Shown here piece after piece: positions 31,328 through 39,212 of a DNA stretch of 64,000 nucleotides (its first letter is position 1; each line of letters opens with the position of its first letter). The translations under genes were made by a program, and so were the position numbers. The notes under the pieces were generated by a model. The model was not told the DNA's origin, did not search any database, and was given only the letters and a program-made list of their open reading frames with translations. The DNA lies in the NCBI GenBank assembly GCA_964563925.1, contig CAZLZD010000012.1:28004-92003 (forward strand), read 5' to 3'. Origin of the DNA: JAUILA01 sp964563925 (GTDB taxonomy: Bacteria; Bacteroidota; Bacteroidia; Cytophagales; Cyclobacteriaceae).

Positions 31328-32414
31328 GAATCTCTTCAATGGTTGGAACGTCGTTATTATGCCACTTGCCCAGGACCACTCCATTGTGAAGAAGAATAAT
31401 CCCCGGGTTAGAGCGTATCATGGCCTTCAGTACAGTACCATCGACAAAATAATAGGGAATGCCGAGCTGGTACTCATGGCGAAAATTCTCAAAGGCATCA
31501 CCGGAGGATGCGGTAAAGGCCATGACGTCCATTCCCTGTGCCGCATTCGCCAGGCTGGCCATTTCTTCCATGGAATCCGTATCGGCCTTCTCCACACTGT
31601 AAAACACATACACCAGCCTTGTGCCCTGGAAGGTCATTTCCGTCATGTCGTTGCCATCCGGGTCCACCACCTGGTAGTCAGTGATCTTTGGGGTCGACTC
31701 CTCCTCGTTGACAGTGTAGGATTCCAAATATTCATACCCCTCTTCCTCGGTCAGCCACTTTTGCGAAGTAACCTCCTCACCGTCCCGGGTAAATACATAT
31801 TCAATGATTGGTTCCTCGGCGGGAAGCATATTCTCAGGAATACTGTTGCCGACCTTATACGGACGAAAATCAATATAGGGCAGGTGCGCTATGGCATACC
31901 AGCCAATACCGGTACCGATAATGACCGTCAGGCCAACCAGCGTGGTTCCCATAGAGGCTGACACGAGCGGACCAAGCCGTTTTCGGTGCCAGAAAAGATG
32001 CAGGACAAATACCATCAGGATAACGTCCTTAAAGAAGGATTCCCAGGGAGTGAGCGGAATGGCATCCCCGAAGCACCCGCAATCCGTCACTTTGCCTGTA
32101 TAGGCAGAATAAAACGTCAGCAGGGTAAAGAAAATCATGAGTGCCAGCAACACCGAAGCCGTCAGCTTCATACGATACTGGAGGAGCACTGCCACCCCCA
32201 GTACGAGTTCCAGGACGATCAGGAACATGGCGATTGGTAATGCATAGGGAACAAGCAGTGCAAAAAAAGAAGCAAAGGAATCAGCGAATACCGTGAAGTA
32301 TTCTTCCATTTTGATCTGGGTACCCACCGGATCATTAATCTTCACCAGTCCGGAAAAGATAAACAACACCCCAACAAAGATCCGTGAAAAATGATCTATG
32401 AATTTATTCTTCAT
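31314..32414 (-). CDS. BT_3928 family protein (DoxX-like membrane domain plus C-terminal domain)
   Basis: 366-residue protein of the BT_3928 family. The N-terminal four spans are DoxX/MauE-like: FSRIFVGVLFIFSGLVKINDPVGTQIKMEEYF, a conserved GLVKxxDP motif, and YTGKVTDCGCFGDAIPLTPWESFFKD with the Cys-x-Cys motif. A further span is followed by a 180-residue soluble domain ending FVDGTVLKAMIRSNPGIILLHNGVVLGKW, which looks like a thioredoxin-fold strand pattern without a CxxC. The reaction is unknown; MauE-like domains often act in thiol or quinone redox. Overlaps DUF1599 upstream and aroK downstream. Confidence 0.85.
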   Translation of the reverse strand: MKNKFIDHFSRIFVGVLFIFSGLVKINDPVGTQIKMEEYFTVFADSFASFFALLVPYALPIAMFLIVLELVLGVAVLLQYRMKLTASVLLALMIFFTLLTFYSAYTGKVTDCGCFGDAIPLTPWESFFKDVILMVFVLHLFWHRKRLGPLVSASMGTTLVGLTVIIGTGIGWYAIAHLPYIDFRPYKVGNSIPENMLPAEEPIIEYVFTRDGEEVTSQKWLTEEEGYEYLESYTVNEEESTPKITDYQVVDPDGNDMTEMTFQGTRLVYVFYSVEKADTDSMEEMASLANAAQGMDVMAFTASSGDAFENFRHEYQLGIPYYFVDGTVLKAMIRSNPGIILLHNGVVLGKWHNNDVPTIEEIRDRL

Positions 32415-32958
32415 GAGCTGTGAAATTTAATTTGATCAGGCAAAAAACCGCATAGTTGATCATGTCCTGGTAATTGGCGCCAATCCCTTCCGATACCAGC
32501 GTGGCTCCCTGGTTGTCCTCAATCTGCTTGACCCGGTACAGTTTCATCAGGATGATATCTGTAATCGAACTGATGCGCATGTCCCGCCAGGCCTCATCGT
32601 AATCATGGTTTTTCTGGGTGAGCAATGCCAGGGTTTCCTCCACGGCTTTATCATACCTCGGGGCCACCTCCTCAAAAGTCATTTCCTGGGGGTCATCCGG
32701 GCTCAGCCCGAGCTGAATGAGGGCAATCACACAATAATTGATGATACCCACAAATTCACCCTGTATATCATCACCCACCTTCTGCGCTCCTTTTTCCTGA
32801 ATCGAACGGATTCGCTGCGCCTTGATGAATATCTGGTCGGTAATCGAAGGCAGTCTTAAAATTCTCCAGGCCGTACCGTAATCATGGGTCTTTTTTTCAA
32901 ACAGATCCCGGCATTTACGGATGACTGACCTATATTCGCTAACGGTTTTGTCTATCAA
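32404..32958 (-). CDS. DUF1599 protein with tandem duplicated domain
   Basis: 184-residue protein of the DUF1599 family, made of two homologous halves. Both carry KxHDYxxAWRxxRxxSITDxI followed by KxxRxxxIExxG and a closing INYxVxxLIxL: KTHDYGTAWRILRLPSITDQI in the first half and KNHDYDEAWRDMRISSITDII in the second. The helical pattern with conserved His-Asp and Arg residues suggests a nucleotide-related fold, but no reaction is known to me. The gene is divergent from folP with a 24-base gap, and overlaps the BT_3928 gene by 11 bases. Confidence 0.88.
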   Translation of the reverse strand: MIDKTVSEYRSVIRKCRDLFEKKTHDYGTAWRILRLPSITDQIFIKAQRIRSIQEKGAQKVGDDIQGEFVGIINYCVIALIQLGLSPDDPQEMTFEEVAPRYDKAVEETLALLTQKNHDYDEAWRDMRISSITDIILMKLYRVKQIEDNQGATLVSEGIGANYQDMINYAVFCLIKLNFTAHEE

Positions 32959-32976
32959 TTTTTATCCTTATCTTTT
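32947..32976 (+). promoter_or_regulatory. promoter of folP-cdaA
   Basis: TTTG (32947-32950) and TATCTTTT (32969-32976) with an 18-base spacer, close to the Bacteroidota -33/-7 pattern; the -7 ends six bases before the ATG at 32983, so the leader would be very short. Confidence 0.4.
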
Positions 32977-32982
32977 TAACAT

Positions 32983-33861
32983 ATGGATGCGTCAGAGGTG
33001 GGCCAAGATACATTTTTTTACGGGAAAAATACACTGCGGGCCGGGGATAAAATCCTGCGGTTAAGCCCGCCGGTCATCATGGGAATTCTTAACGTCACGC
33101 CCGACTCCTTCAGCGACGCAGGTCGGTTTACAGACCCGGAAACTGCCCTGGCCCGGGCCGCCGGGATGCTGCAGGAAGGAGCTTCGATCATCGACGTCGG
33201 GGGTTATTCCACCCGGCCGGGAGCCAAAGATGTTTCCCCGGATGCCGAGGCCGCACGCGTCATCCCGGTAATCCGGCTCATCCGTGAAAAATTTCCGGAT
33301 TCGCTGATCTCGGTGGACACCTTCCGGTCGGTGGTTGCAGAGAAGGCAGTAGAGGCGGGTGCCAGCCTGGTGAATGATGTTTCGGGCGGACAAATGGACC
33401 CGAAAATGTTTGAAACCGTGGGCCGGCTGGGTTGTCCGTATATCATGATGCACATGCGCGGAACCCCCGCAACGATGCAAAAGGAAACGGAGTACGGAAA
33501 TATTCTGTTATCCTTATGGAGCTACTTTCGTGATCGCATACAGGAAGCGCGGGATTGCGGAATCACCGAAATAATCCTTGATCCTGGATTTGGATTTGCC
33601 AAAACCATCGATCAGAATTATTATATACTGGAAAATTTAAGCTATTTTCACAGTTTAGGCCTACCTTTAATGGTAGGATTATCCCGTAAGTCGCTTATCT
33701 ATAAGCGGCTAAAAATTGCACCTGAAGAGGCGGTTAACGGCTCTTCCGTACTGAATACCATTGCCGTGCGGAAGGGAGCGGGAATACTCAGGGTACATGA
33801 TGTACGACAGGCACGGGAGGTAATTGAATTAACAAATTTTTTAAGGAATAGCAGAGGTTGA
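32983..33861 (+). CDS. folP: dihydropteroate synthase
   Basis: 292-residue TIM-barrel enzyme that joins p-aminobenzoate to dihydropterin pyrophosphate in folate synthesis; it is the sulfonamide target. MGILNVTPDSFSDAG, IDVGGYSTRPGA, VDTFRS, NDVSGG and the substrate region YIMMHMRGTPATMQ are the family blocks; DPGFGFAKT and VGLSRKS lie in the C-terminal half. The ATG at 32983 follows a short leader. Its stop overlaps the TTG start of cdaA. Confidence 0.96.
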   Translation: MDASEVGQDTFFYGKNTLRAGDKILRLSPPVIMGILNVTPDSFSDAGRFTDPETALARAAGMLQEGASIIDVGGYSTRPGAKDVSPDAEAARVIPVIRLIREKFPDSLISVDTFRSVVAEKAVEAGASLVNDVSGGQMDPKMFETVGRLGCPYIMMHMRGTPATMQKETEYGNILLSLWSYFRDRIQEARDCGITEIILDPGFGFAKTIDQNYYILENLSYFHSLGLPLMVGLSRKSLIYKRLKIAPEEAVNGSSVLNTIAVRKGAGILRVHDVRQAREVIELTNFLRNSRG

Positions 33862-34727
33862 TATACTTGTTTAGCATAGGGTTCCTGGAAATCAGCTGGG
33901 TCGACATGATCGATATCATGCTGGTGAGCATACTCCTGTACCAGGTATATAAGCTCATGCGCGGGTCTGTGGCGGTTAAAATTTTCCTGGGCGTTCTTTC
34001 CCTGTATTTGATCTACCTGATTGTCCGTGCAGCCCAAATGGAACTTCTGGGCTCCATTCTCGGGCAATTCATGGGTTATGGTGTGCTCGCAGCCATTATT
34101 CTCTTCCAGCCCGAAATACGAAAATTCCTCCTGCTGATCGGCAAGACAACGGACTTCGGTAAAATGAACTCCTTCCGCACGTTTTTCCGGTTTAAAAAGG
34201 GAAACCGGGAGGCAGGTTTTAATATCACCCCGGTGATTGAAGCAATCAAATCACTCGGCGGAACAAATACAGGCGCGCTGATCGTATTCTCCCGTGACTC
34301 CGCATTGAAATTTTATGCCGAATCAGGAGACGAGATAGATGCCGTACTGAGTAAGCGACTCCTGGTCTCCATCTTCAACAAAAGCAGTCCCCTCCACGAC
34401 GGGGCTGTGATCGTTTATAAAGGCAAAATAAAAGCCGCACGATGTGTGCTGCCGGTATCGGAAAGCGAAAACCTTCCGGCCCAGTTTGGCCTGCGTCACC
34501 GGGCCGCCCTCGGTATGTCCGAAGTAACCGATACGGCCGTACTGGTTGTCTCGGAGGAGACCGGACAGTTTTCACTCGCCCGTAACGGCAACCTGGAACA
34601 TAATCTCTCCACCCAGGAATTGCGTAAAGGCATAAATGAATACCTGGCCGATGAGCAACCGCAAAACACCGAAGCAACTTCGGAAAGCACCGTGGAGAAG
34701 ACGTCAGTAATTACCGGGGAGGCCTGA
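33858..34727 (+). CDS. cdaA: diadenylate cyclase CdaA
   Basis: 289-residue membrane-bound enzyme that makes cyclic di-AMP from two ATP. Three N-terminal spans (about 3-90) precede the DAC domain, which has the catalytic SPLHDGAVIVYKG (DGA) and LRHRAALGMSE (RHR) motifs. The likely start is TTG at 33858, overlapping the folP stop; another start at the ATG at 33906 (MIDIMLVSILLYQVYKL) would shorten the first span. c-di-AMP controls potassium and turgor. No CdaR-type gene follows; kbl is convergent downstream. Confidence 0.93.
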   Translation: MIYLFSIGFLEISWVDMIDIMLVSILLYQVYKLMRGSVAVKIFLGVLSLYLIYLIVRAAQMELLGSILGQFMGYGVLAAIILFQPEIRKFLLLIGKTTDFGKMNSFRTFFRFKKGNREAGFNITPVIEAIKSLGGTNTGALIVFSRDSALKFYAESGDEIDAVLSKRLLVSIFNKSSPLHDGAVIVYKGKIKAARCVLPVSESENLPAQFGLRHRAALGMSEVTDTAVLVVSEETGQFSLARNGNLEHNLSTQELRKGINEYLADEQPQNTEATSESTVEKTSVITGEA

Positions 34728-34745
34728 TCCCCCCGGTATCCCAAA

Positions 34746-35939
34746 TCAGCTTATAACTCCTAAATCTTTCCCGATTTCGGTAAACGCATTGATGGCAGTG
34801 TCAAGGTGGCTCTTTTCGTGGGCAGCCGAGAGCTGAACCCGGATGCGTGCCTGCCCCTTAGGAACTACCGGATAGAAAAAACCGATCACATATATGCCCC
34901 TCTCCAGTAAGGCATCGGCAAATTTCTGGGAAAGGGCCGCATCGTAAAGCATGATCGGGACAATGGCGTGCGTACCCGGCTTAATATCAAAACCCGCATC
35001 GGTCATAGCCTTCCTGAAGTATAAGGTATTCTCCTCGAGCTTATCCCGTAATTCGGTAGTCTCGCTCAGCAAATCAATTACCGCAATGGATGCACCGGTG
35101 ATGGAGGGCGCAAGGGTATTCGAAAACAGGTAGGGGCGGGATTTCTGCCTGAGCATCTCCACGATTTCCTTGCGCGCCGAGGTGAATCCTCCTGACGCAC
35201 CACCCAGCGCCTTGCCCAGCGTACCGGTGATGATATCCACGCGGCCCATTACATTATGGTATTCGTGCACGCCCCGTCCGGTTTTTCCCATAAACCCGGT
35301 GGAGTGACACTCGTCACTCATTACCATGGCCTCGTATTTCTCGGCGAGGTCACAGATCTTATTCAGCTGGGCGATCGTACCATCCATGGAGAATACCCCA
35401 TCGGTCACAATAATGATATTCTTTGCACCGGCGGCACGAGCCTCCTTCAGCCTGTTTTCAAGATCAAGCATGTCATTGTGCGCATACCGGTACCTCATGG
35501 CCTTGCACAACCTTACCCCGTCAATAATGGATGCATGGTTCAGTGCATCAGAAATGATCGCATCCTCCGGCCCCAGTAACGGTTCGAATACACCGCCGTT
35601 GGCATCAAAGGCGGCAGCATACAGAATCGTATCCTCCATGCCGAGAAATTCGGATATTTTTCTTTCCAGCGTTTTATGTATGTCCTGGGTCCCGCAAATA
35701 AACCGCACCGACGACATGCCATAACCGTGACTGTCGATCGACGCCTTTGCCGCCTCTGTCACCTTCGGGTGAGACGAAAGGCCCAGGTAGTTGTTTGCGC
35801 AGAAATTGATGACCTCCTTACCGGAATCTGTTCGTATCTCAGCGCCTTGAGGCGTTACTATCACCCGTTCCTTCTTATAAAGGCCATTCTCTTTCAATGT
35901 TTCCAATTCACTGGAGAGCTTTTCTTTTAAGGTATACAT
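34746..35939 (-). CDS. kbl: glycine C-acetyltransferase (2-amino-3-ketobutyrate CoA ligase)
   Basis: 397-residue PLP enzyme of the alpha-oxoamine synthase family. From the ATG at 35939 (MYTLKEKLSSELETLKENG) it matches Kbl in length and sequence: NFCANNYLGLSSHP, FDANGGVFEPLLG, MSDECHSTGFMG, and the PLP-lysine region TGTLGKALGGASGGF. It cleaves 2-amino-3-ketobutyrate with CoA to glycine and acetyl-CoA, the second step of threonine breakdown. The first step is probably catalysed by the product at 36942, transcribed in the opposite direction. Its start is one base after the stop of the repeat protein upstream. Confidence 0.95.
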   Translation of the reverse strand: MYTLKEKLSSELETLKENGLYKKERVIVTPQGAEIRTDSGKEVINFCANNYLGLSSHPKVTEAAKASIDSHGYGMSSVRFICGTQDIHKTLERKISEFLGMEDTILYAAAFDANGGVFEPLLGPEDAIISDALNHASIIDGVRLCKAMRYRYAHNDMLDLENRLKEARAAGAKNIIIVTDGVFSMDGTIAQLNKICDLAEKYEAMVMSDECHSTGFMGKTGRGVHEYHNVMGRVDIITGTLGKALGGASGGFTSARKEIVEMLRQKSRPYLFSNTLAPSITGASIAVIDLLSETTELRDKLEENTLYFRKAMTDAGFDIKPGTHAIVPIMLYDAALSQKFADALLERGIYVIGFFYPVVPKGQARIRVQLSAAHEKSHLDTAINAFTEIGKDLGVIS

Positions 35940-35940
35940 G

Positions 35941-36846
35941 TTAATCGTTCTTTTTTCTGGGTTTAATGATCGGTTTCTTGAATTTCTTTGGCTTTTCGGA
36001 CTCATCCGGCTTGTCCTCCCCGGAGGATGGCCCCTCTTCCGGTGGGGTGGAAGTTCGGGGCCGGATTACCGGCCTGGGCGCTTTCTTTTTTTGCTGGTCT
36101 GACGGATTACCGGCAGCAGAACTCGTTGCATCCTGCTTTTCTGCCCCGGTGTCACCCTGGTCCCCGGTATTCCGCGGTCGTATCACGGGTTTTGGTCCTG
36201 AATGTGCGGAGGTTCCGGAGTCGTCCTCCTTTTTCCGCGGGCGCATGACCGGTTTGGGGCGGGCCTTTTTGGCGGACCCCTCCTCCTTGCTGTCTTCCGC
36301 TTGGCGCGGGCGCATGACCGGCTTGGGTCGGGCCTTTTCGGCTGATTCTTCCTCCTTGCTGTCTTCTGGTTTGCGGGGTCGCATGACCGGTTTGGGACGG
36401 GCTGCTCCGGCCGACTCTGTCTTCTGTGGGTCCGCAGGTTTCCGAGGCTTCATTACCGGCTTTTTCGGGGCGGCACGACCAGGCTGTGAGGCCCCCTTGT
36501 CATCCCCTGGTGTGGATGGCTTTTTCGGGACCAGGGGTCTTGGCTTGAGCACCGGACGCACCTTACCTGAACCGGCTTCAGGAGAAGGCTTTTCCGGGGC
36601 CGGACCGGTTTTGCGTACCGGCATTTTTGGTCTGGCGGCGGCAGGTTTTCTGGCGGCAGGTGTGGCTTCACGCGGCAGTGGATACCGGCGACGAATTCCG
36701 TTTATCAGGTACAGCTTCTGCCTGGTGAAACTGTCAGGATGCATTTGACCGAACAACCGTCGGAACGATTCCCAGGTGTCCGGGTCATCCTCCCTGAACC
36801 TGGCTTCATCTATCTTTTTCGATTCGAGGTATTCCGAATATTCCAT
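35941..36846 (-). CDS. Arg/Lys/Pro repeat protein with PVMRPR motifs
   Basis: 301-residue unrecognised protein. The first ~55 residues (MEYSEYLESKKIDEARFRED, then WESFRRLFGQMHPDSFTRQKLYLINGIRRRYPL) look like a compact helical domain. The rest is low complexity, rich in Pro, Lys, Arg, Glu and Ser, with seven or more copies of [KR]P[VI][MI][RK]PR: KPVMKPRK, KPVMRPRK, KPVMRPRQ, KPVMRPRKK, KPVIRPRN, RPVIRPRT and KPIIKPRK, spaced 20-40 residues by acidic linkers. No signal peptide. The start at 36846 is supported by a -7 element at 36853. Alternating basic motifs and acidic linkers suggest binding to nucleic acid or another polyanion. Confidence 0.8.
   Translation of the reverse strand: MEYSEYLESKKIDEARFREDDPDTWESFRRLFGQMHPDSFTRQKLYLINGIRRRYPLPREATPAARKPAAARPKMPVRKTGPAPEKPSPEAGSGKVRPVLKPRPLVPKKPSTPGDDKGASQPGRAAPKKPVMKPRKPADPQKTESAGAARPKPVMRPRKPEDSKEEESAEKARPKPVMRPRQAEDSKEEGSAKKARPKPVMRPRKKEDDSGTSAHSGPKPVIRPRNTGDQGDTGAEKQDATSSAAGNPSDQQKKKAPRPVIRPRTSTPPEEGPSSGEDKPDESEKPKKFKKPIIKPRKKND
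35950..36560 (-). repeat. coding repeats of PVMRPR type
   Basis: Seven or more copies of a six-residue basic motif, with the inner copies (about 36230-36400) also carrying a repeated acidic linker (EDSKEE) and therefore similar over about 60 bases at the DNA level. Confidence 0.75.
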
Positions 36847-36852
36847 CCTCCA

Positions 36853-36860
36853 CAAATATA
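36853..36860 (-). promoter_or_regulatory. -7 element of the PVMRPR-repeat gene
   Basis: Minus-strand TATATTTG, exact TAnnTTTG match, six bases before the ATG at 36846. It would give a very short leader and argues against the more upstream ATG at 36855. Confidence 0.4.
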
Positions 36861-36883
36861 GTATATTCAGCTGTACAGTGTGG

Positions 36884-36916
36884 TTTGGTATAGATGGATT
36901 GAAATTACTAATTTCG
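36884..36916 (+). promoter_or_regulatory. promoter of the threonine dehydrogenase gene
   Basis: TTTG (36884-36887) and TAATTTCG (36909-36916), spacer 21 bases, near-match to the Bacteroidota -33/-7 pattern, 25 bases before the ATG at 36942. Confidence 0.4.
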
Positions 36917-36941
36917 CATTCTCATTTCAATCCTACCATTC

Positions 36942-37895
36942 ATGGCAAAAATATTGGTAATAGGTGCACTCGGACAATTGGGGTCAGAACTGACCCAGGC
37001 TCTTGCCGACAAGCATGGCAAAGATGCCGTTATCGCTACGGATATCCGCAAGCCGGGCAAAATGCCTGACTACAGATTTGAAATTCTGGATGTCATGGAC
37101 AAGGAAGCGCTGAGCCGGCTGGTACGTGCTGAAAAGATTGATCAGGTCTATCACCTGGCGGCCATTCTTTCCGCGAAAGGTGAAAAAAATCCGCAGGGTG
37201 CGTGGCAACTGAATATGAACAGCCTGCTGAATGTCCTGGATGTGGCCGTTCAGGAAAAGATCGGTAAAGTTTTCTGGCCGAGCTCCATCGCCGTTTTCGG
37301 ACCTACGACCCCGAAAGACAATACCCCGCAACATACCGTGATGGACCCGAACACCGTATATGGAATCAGTAAACTTGCCGGTGAGCGCTGGTGTGAATAC
37401 TACAATGAGAAATTCGGGGTGGATGTCAGAAGTATCCGCTACCCGGGAATTATAAGCTATAAGGCCGAACCAGGCGGCGGAACGACCGATTATGCGATTG
37501 ATATTTTTATCCAGGCATTGCACCAGGGCCGTTACGAGTGTTTCCTGGAGAATGATCAGCGGCTTCCCATGATGTATATTGACGATGCGGTACGGGGCAC
37601 CATCGAGCTAATGGATGCCAACCCTGATCAGCTCTCGGTGCGGTCAGGATATAACCTGGGCGCCATGAGCTTCACCCCCGATGAGATCGCCGCGGAGATA
37701 TCCCGTCATATCAATGATTTTGAAATTTCCTACAACCCGGATTTCAGGCAAAAGATTGCAGCTTCCTGGCCTTCCTCGGTGGATGATTCCGCCGCTCGTG
37801 AAGACTGGAACTGGTCCCACGCCTATGACCTGGAAAAACTGTGCCAGACTATGCTCCGGGGTATCCGTGAATCACTGGAGAACCAGTCGATGTAG
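36942..37895 (+). CDS. tdh: SDR-type L-threonine 3-dehydrogenase
   Basis: 317-residue NAD-dependent dehydrogenase of the short-chain (UDP-galactose epimerase-like) type, oxidising threonine to 2-amino-3-ketobutyrate. The Rossmann motif is VIGALGQLGSEL, then DVMDKEALSRLV, YHLAAILSAKGEKNPQGAWQLNM, SSIAVFGPTTP and the catalytic YGISK. IRYPGIISYKAEPGGGTTDYA and PMMYIDDAVRGTIELM are characteristic of this threonine dehydrogenase subgroup rather than of sugar epimerases. Divergent from kbl's gene pair; together they convert threonine to glycine and acetyl-CoA. Its end overlaps the convergent T9SS gene by 24 bases. Confidence 0.92.
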   Translation: MAKILVIGALGQLGSELTQALADKHGKDAVIATDIRKPGKMPDYRFEILDVMDKEALSRLVRAEKIDQVYHLAAILSAKGEKNPQGAWQLNMNSLLNVLDVAVQEKIGKVFWPSSIAVFGPTTPKDNTPQHTVMDPNTVYGISKLAGERWCEYYNEKFGVDVRSIRYPGIISYKAEPGGGTTDYAIDIFIQALHQGRYECFLENDQRLPMMYIDDAVRGTIELMDANPDQLSVRSGYNLGAMSFTPDEIAAEISRHINDFEISYNPDFRQKIAASWPSSVDDSAAREDWNWSHAYDLEKLCQTMLRGIRESLENQSM

Positions 37896-38981
37896 CTTTT
37901 TCTTACCTCCTCCTGAGATTTCAAGCAGGTAAATGCCACGGTCCATGCTCGCAGGGATTGCCAGTTTCATGCTGGATGTGTCGTCCATTTTCCAGCGTTG
38001 CAACACCCGGCCCTGCAGGTCCATCATCGAAATGGCCAGTTCGCCTTCACCAAACCCGTTCCGCTGAACCGTTATTTCCTGTCCGGATACCACCGGATTC
38101 GGATAGATCGCCATTTCACCGATGGTGGTCATGTCCACCCTGACCGGACCATAAACGGTCCGTGTATCGTCGGTATCGACCTGGACCAACCGGTAGTAAG
38201 ATACTCCCGCCAACGGGGCCTCATGCAAATAGGAATATCGTTTAATGGAGGTTGAATTTCCGGCTCCCTCCAGTTGGGCAACCGGCTGATAAGCCTGTCC
38301 ATCGCGTGAATTCTCCAGTTCAAAATAGGCGTTACGCTCTTCAATAGCCGTAGACCAATGGAGTCGTACTCCGGCGGCCTGCTTCTCTGCCGTAAAAGAA
38401 AGGAGCACAATTGGTAAAACACCTGGTGCTTCCCCGGTTTCATCAAAACTGGTCTCAATGGTAATTCCGGAACCCGCACAATAGGGCGGTGAAGAATCCG
38501 GTCCGCCATCCGCTTCCGTACAGCCTCCGCCCCCCTGGAGAATGGTATTCCCGCAAATGGACAGTTTATCACTGGCTCCTGAAGAAGATCCCGTGATGAT
38601 GGTACCTCCGCCTTCATTGCTGATGGCCGAACCACAGGTCATTTCAATTTTACCGTTGATCTGAAGGGTCCCTCCGCTCTCAATGAAGATATTACCATCC
38701 ATCTGGACAGAATTATGATCAACTTGCAGCGTACCTCCTGATTCGATACGAATATCGTGCGCTCCGAAATTCTGGTTATTCGATTCTGATAGTAAGGTTA
38801 CCCCGTTCGGGATAATAATTTCGTCACCTGCAACCGGTGCACTGCCGGTCTCCAGGCAGATAATGGCACTGAAATTCACATTACCGGACCCGCTCACTGT
38901 ACACTGGGCACCGGCGGGAATAATGTATATAAGGGAAGCCAGACTGAACAAAGCAGTCCGGACCAAACTGTAAGGTGTCAT
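37872..38981 (-). CDS. T9SS type A sorting domain protein
   Basis: 369-residue exported protein. The ATG at 38981 gives a signal peptide (MTPYSLVRTALFSLASLIYI, cleavage after AGAQ); a longer ATG start at 39074 adds a second hydrophobic piece without need. The N-terminal half is a parallel beta-helix-like region with GGTLQIN repeats (SGGTLQVDHNSVQMDGNIFIESGGTLQ). The middle has LLSFTAEKQAAGVRLHWSTAIEERNAYFELENSRDG, a common domain of Bacteroidota exoproteins. The C-terminus AIYPNPVVSGQEITVQ ... GIYLLEISGGGKKKLHRLVL is the T9SS type A sorting domain, so the protein is probably secreted through the SprA pore and anchored at the surface. Confidence 0.92.
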   Translation of the reverse strand: MTPYSLVRTALFSLASLIYIIPAGAQCTVSGSGNVNFSAIICLETGSAPVAGDEIIIPNGVTLLSESNNQNFGAHDIRIESGGTLQVDHNSVQMDGNIFIESGGTLQINGKIEMTCGSAISNEGGGTIITGSSSGASDKLSICGNTILQGGGGCTEADGGPDSSPPYCAGSGITIETSFDETGEAPGVLPIVLLSFTAEKQAAGVRLHWSTAIEERNAYFELENSRDGQAYQPVAQLEGAGNSTSIKRYSYLHEAPLAGVSYYRLVQVDTDDTRTVYGPVRVDMTTIGEMAIYPNPVVSGQEITVQRNGFGEGELAISMMDLQGRVLQRWKMDDTSSMKLAIPASMDRGIYLLEISGGGKKKLHRLVLQ

Positions 38982-39212
38982 GATGGTCAGATTAAAAAAT
39001 AACTTCCTGTTTAACAGTATATTCAAAAAAATATCTCGTAATGGTAGTAATTTCATCAATACGGAAAAAGCCAATTATTACAGATTTCTTACATTCTCCT
39101 TATTAATGCCAAATTTTAATAGCTGGTAACCTATACGATGGTTGGCAGTCACCCGTTTTTATTTTGGATTCTTTATATATATTTTTACCCACATCAACTA
39201 CCGAATGATACC

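Noticed and set aside
35966..36748. Plus-strand open frame (260 codons) rich in Gly/Phe/Arg opposite the PVMRPR gene
   Set aside because: Its repeats (FRGRMTGLG) are simply the reverse reading of the PVMRPR-coding DNA; the minus frame has a promoter element, a plausible head domain and one-base spacing to kbl.
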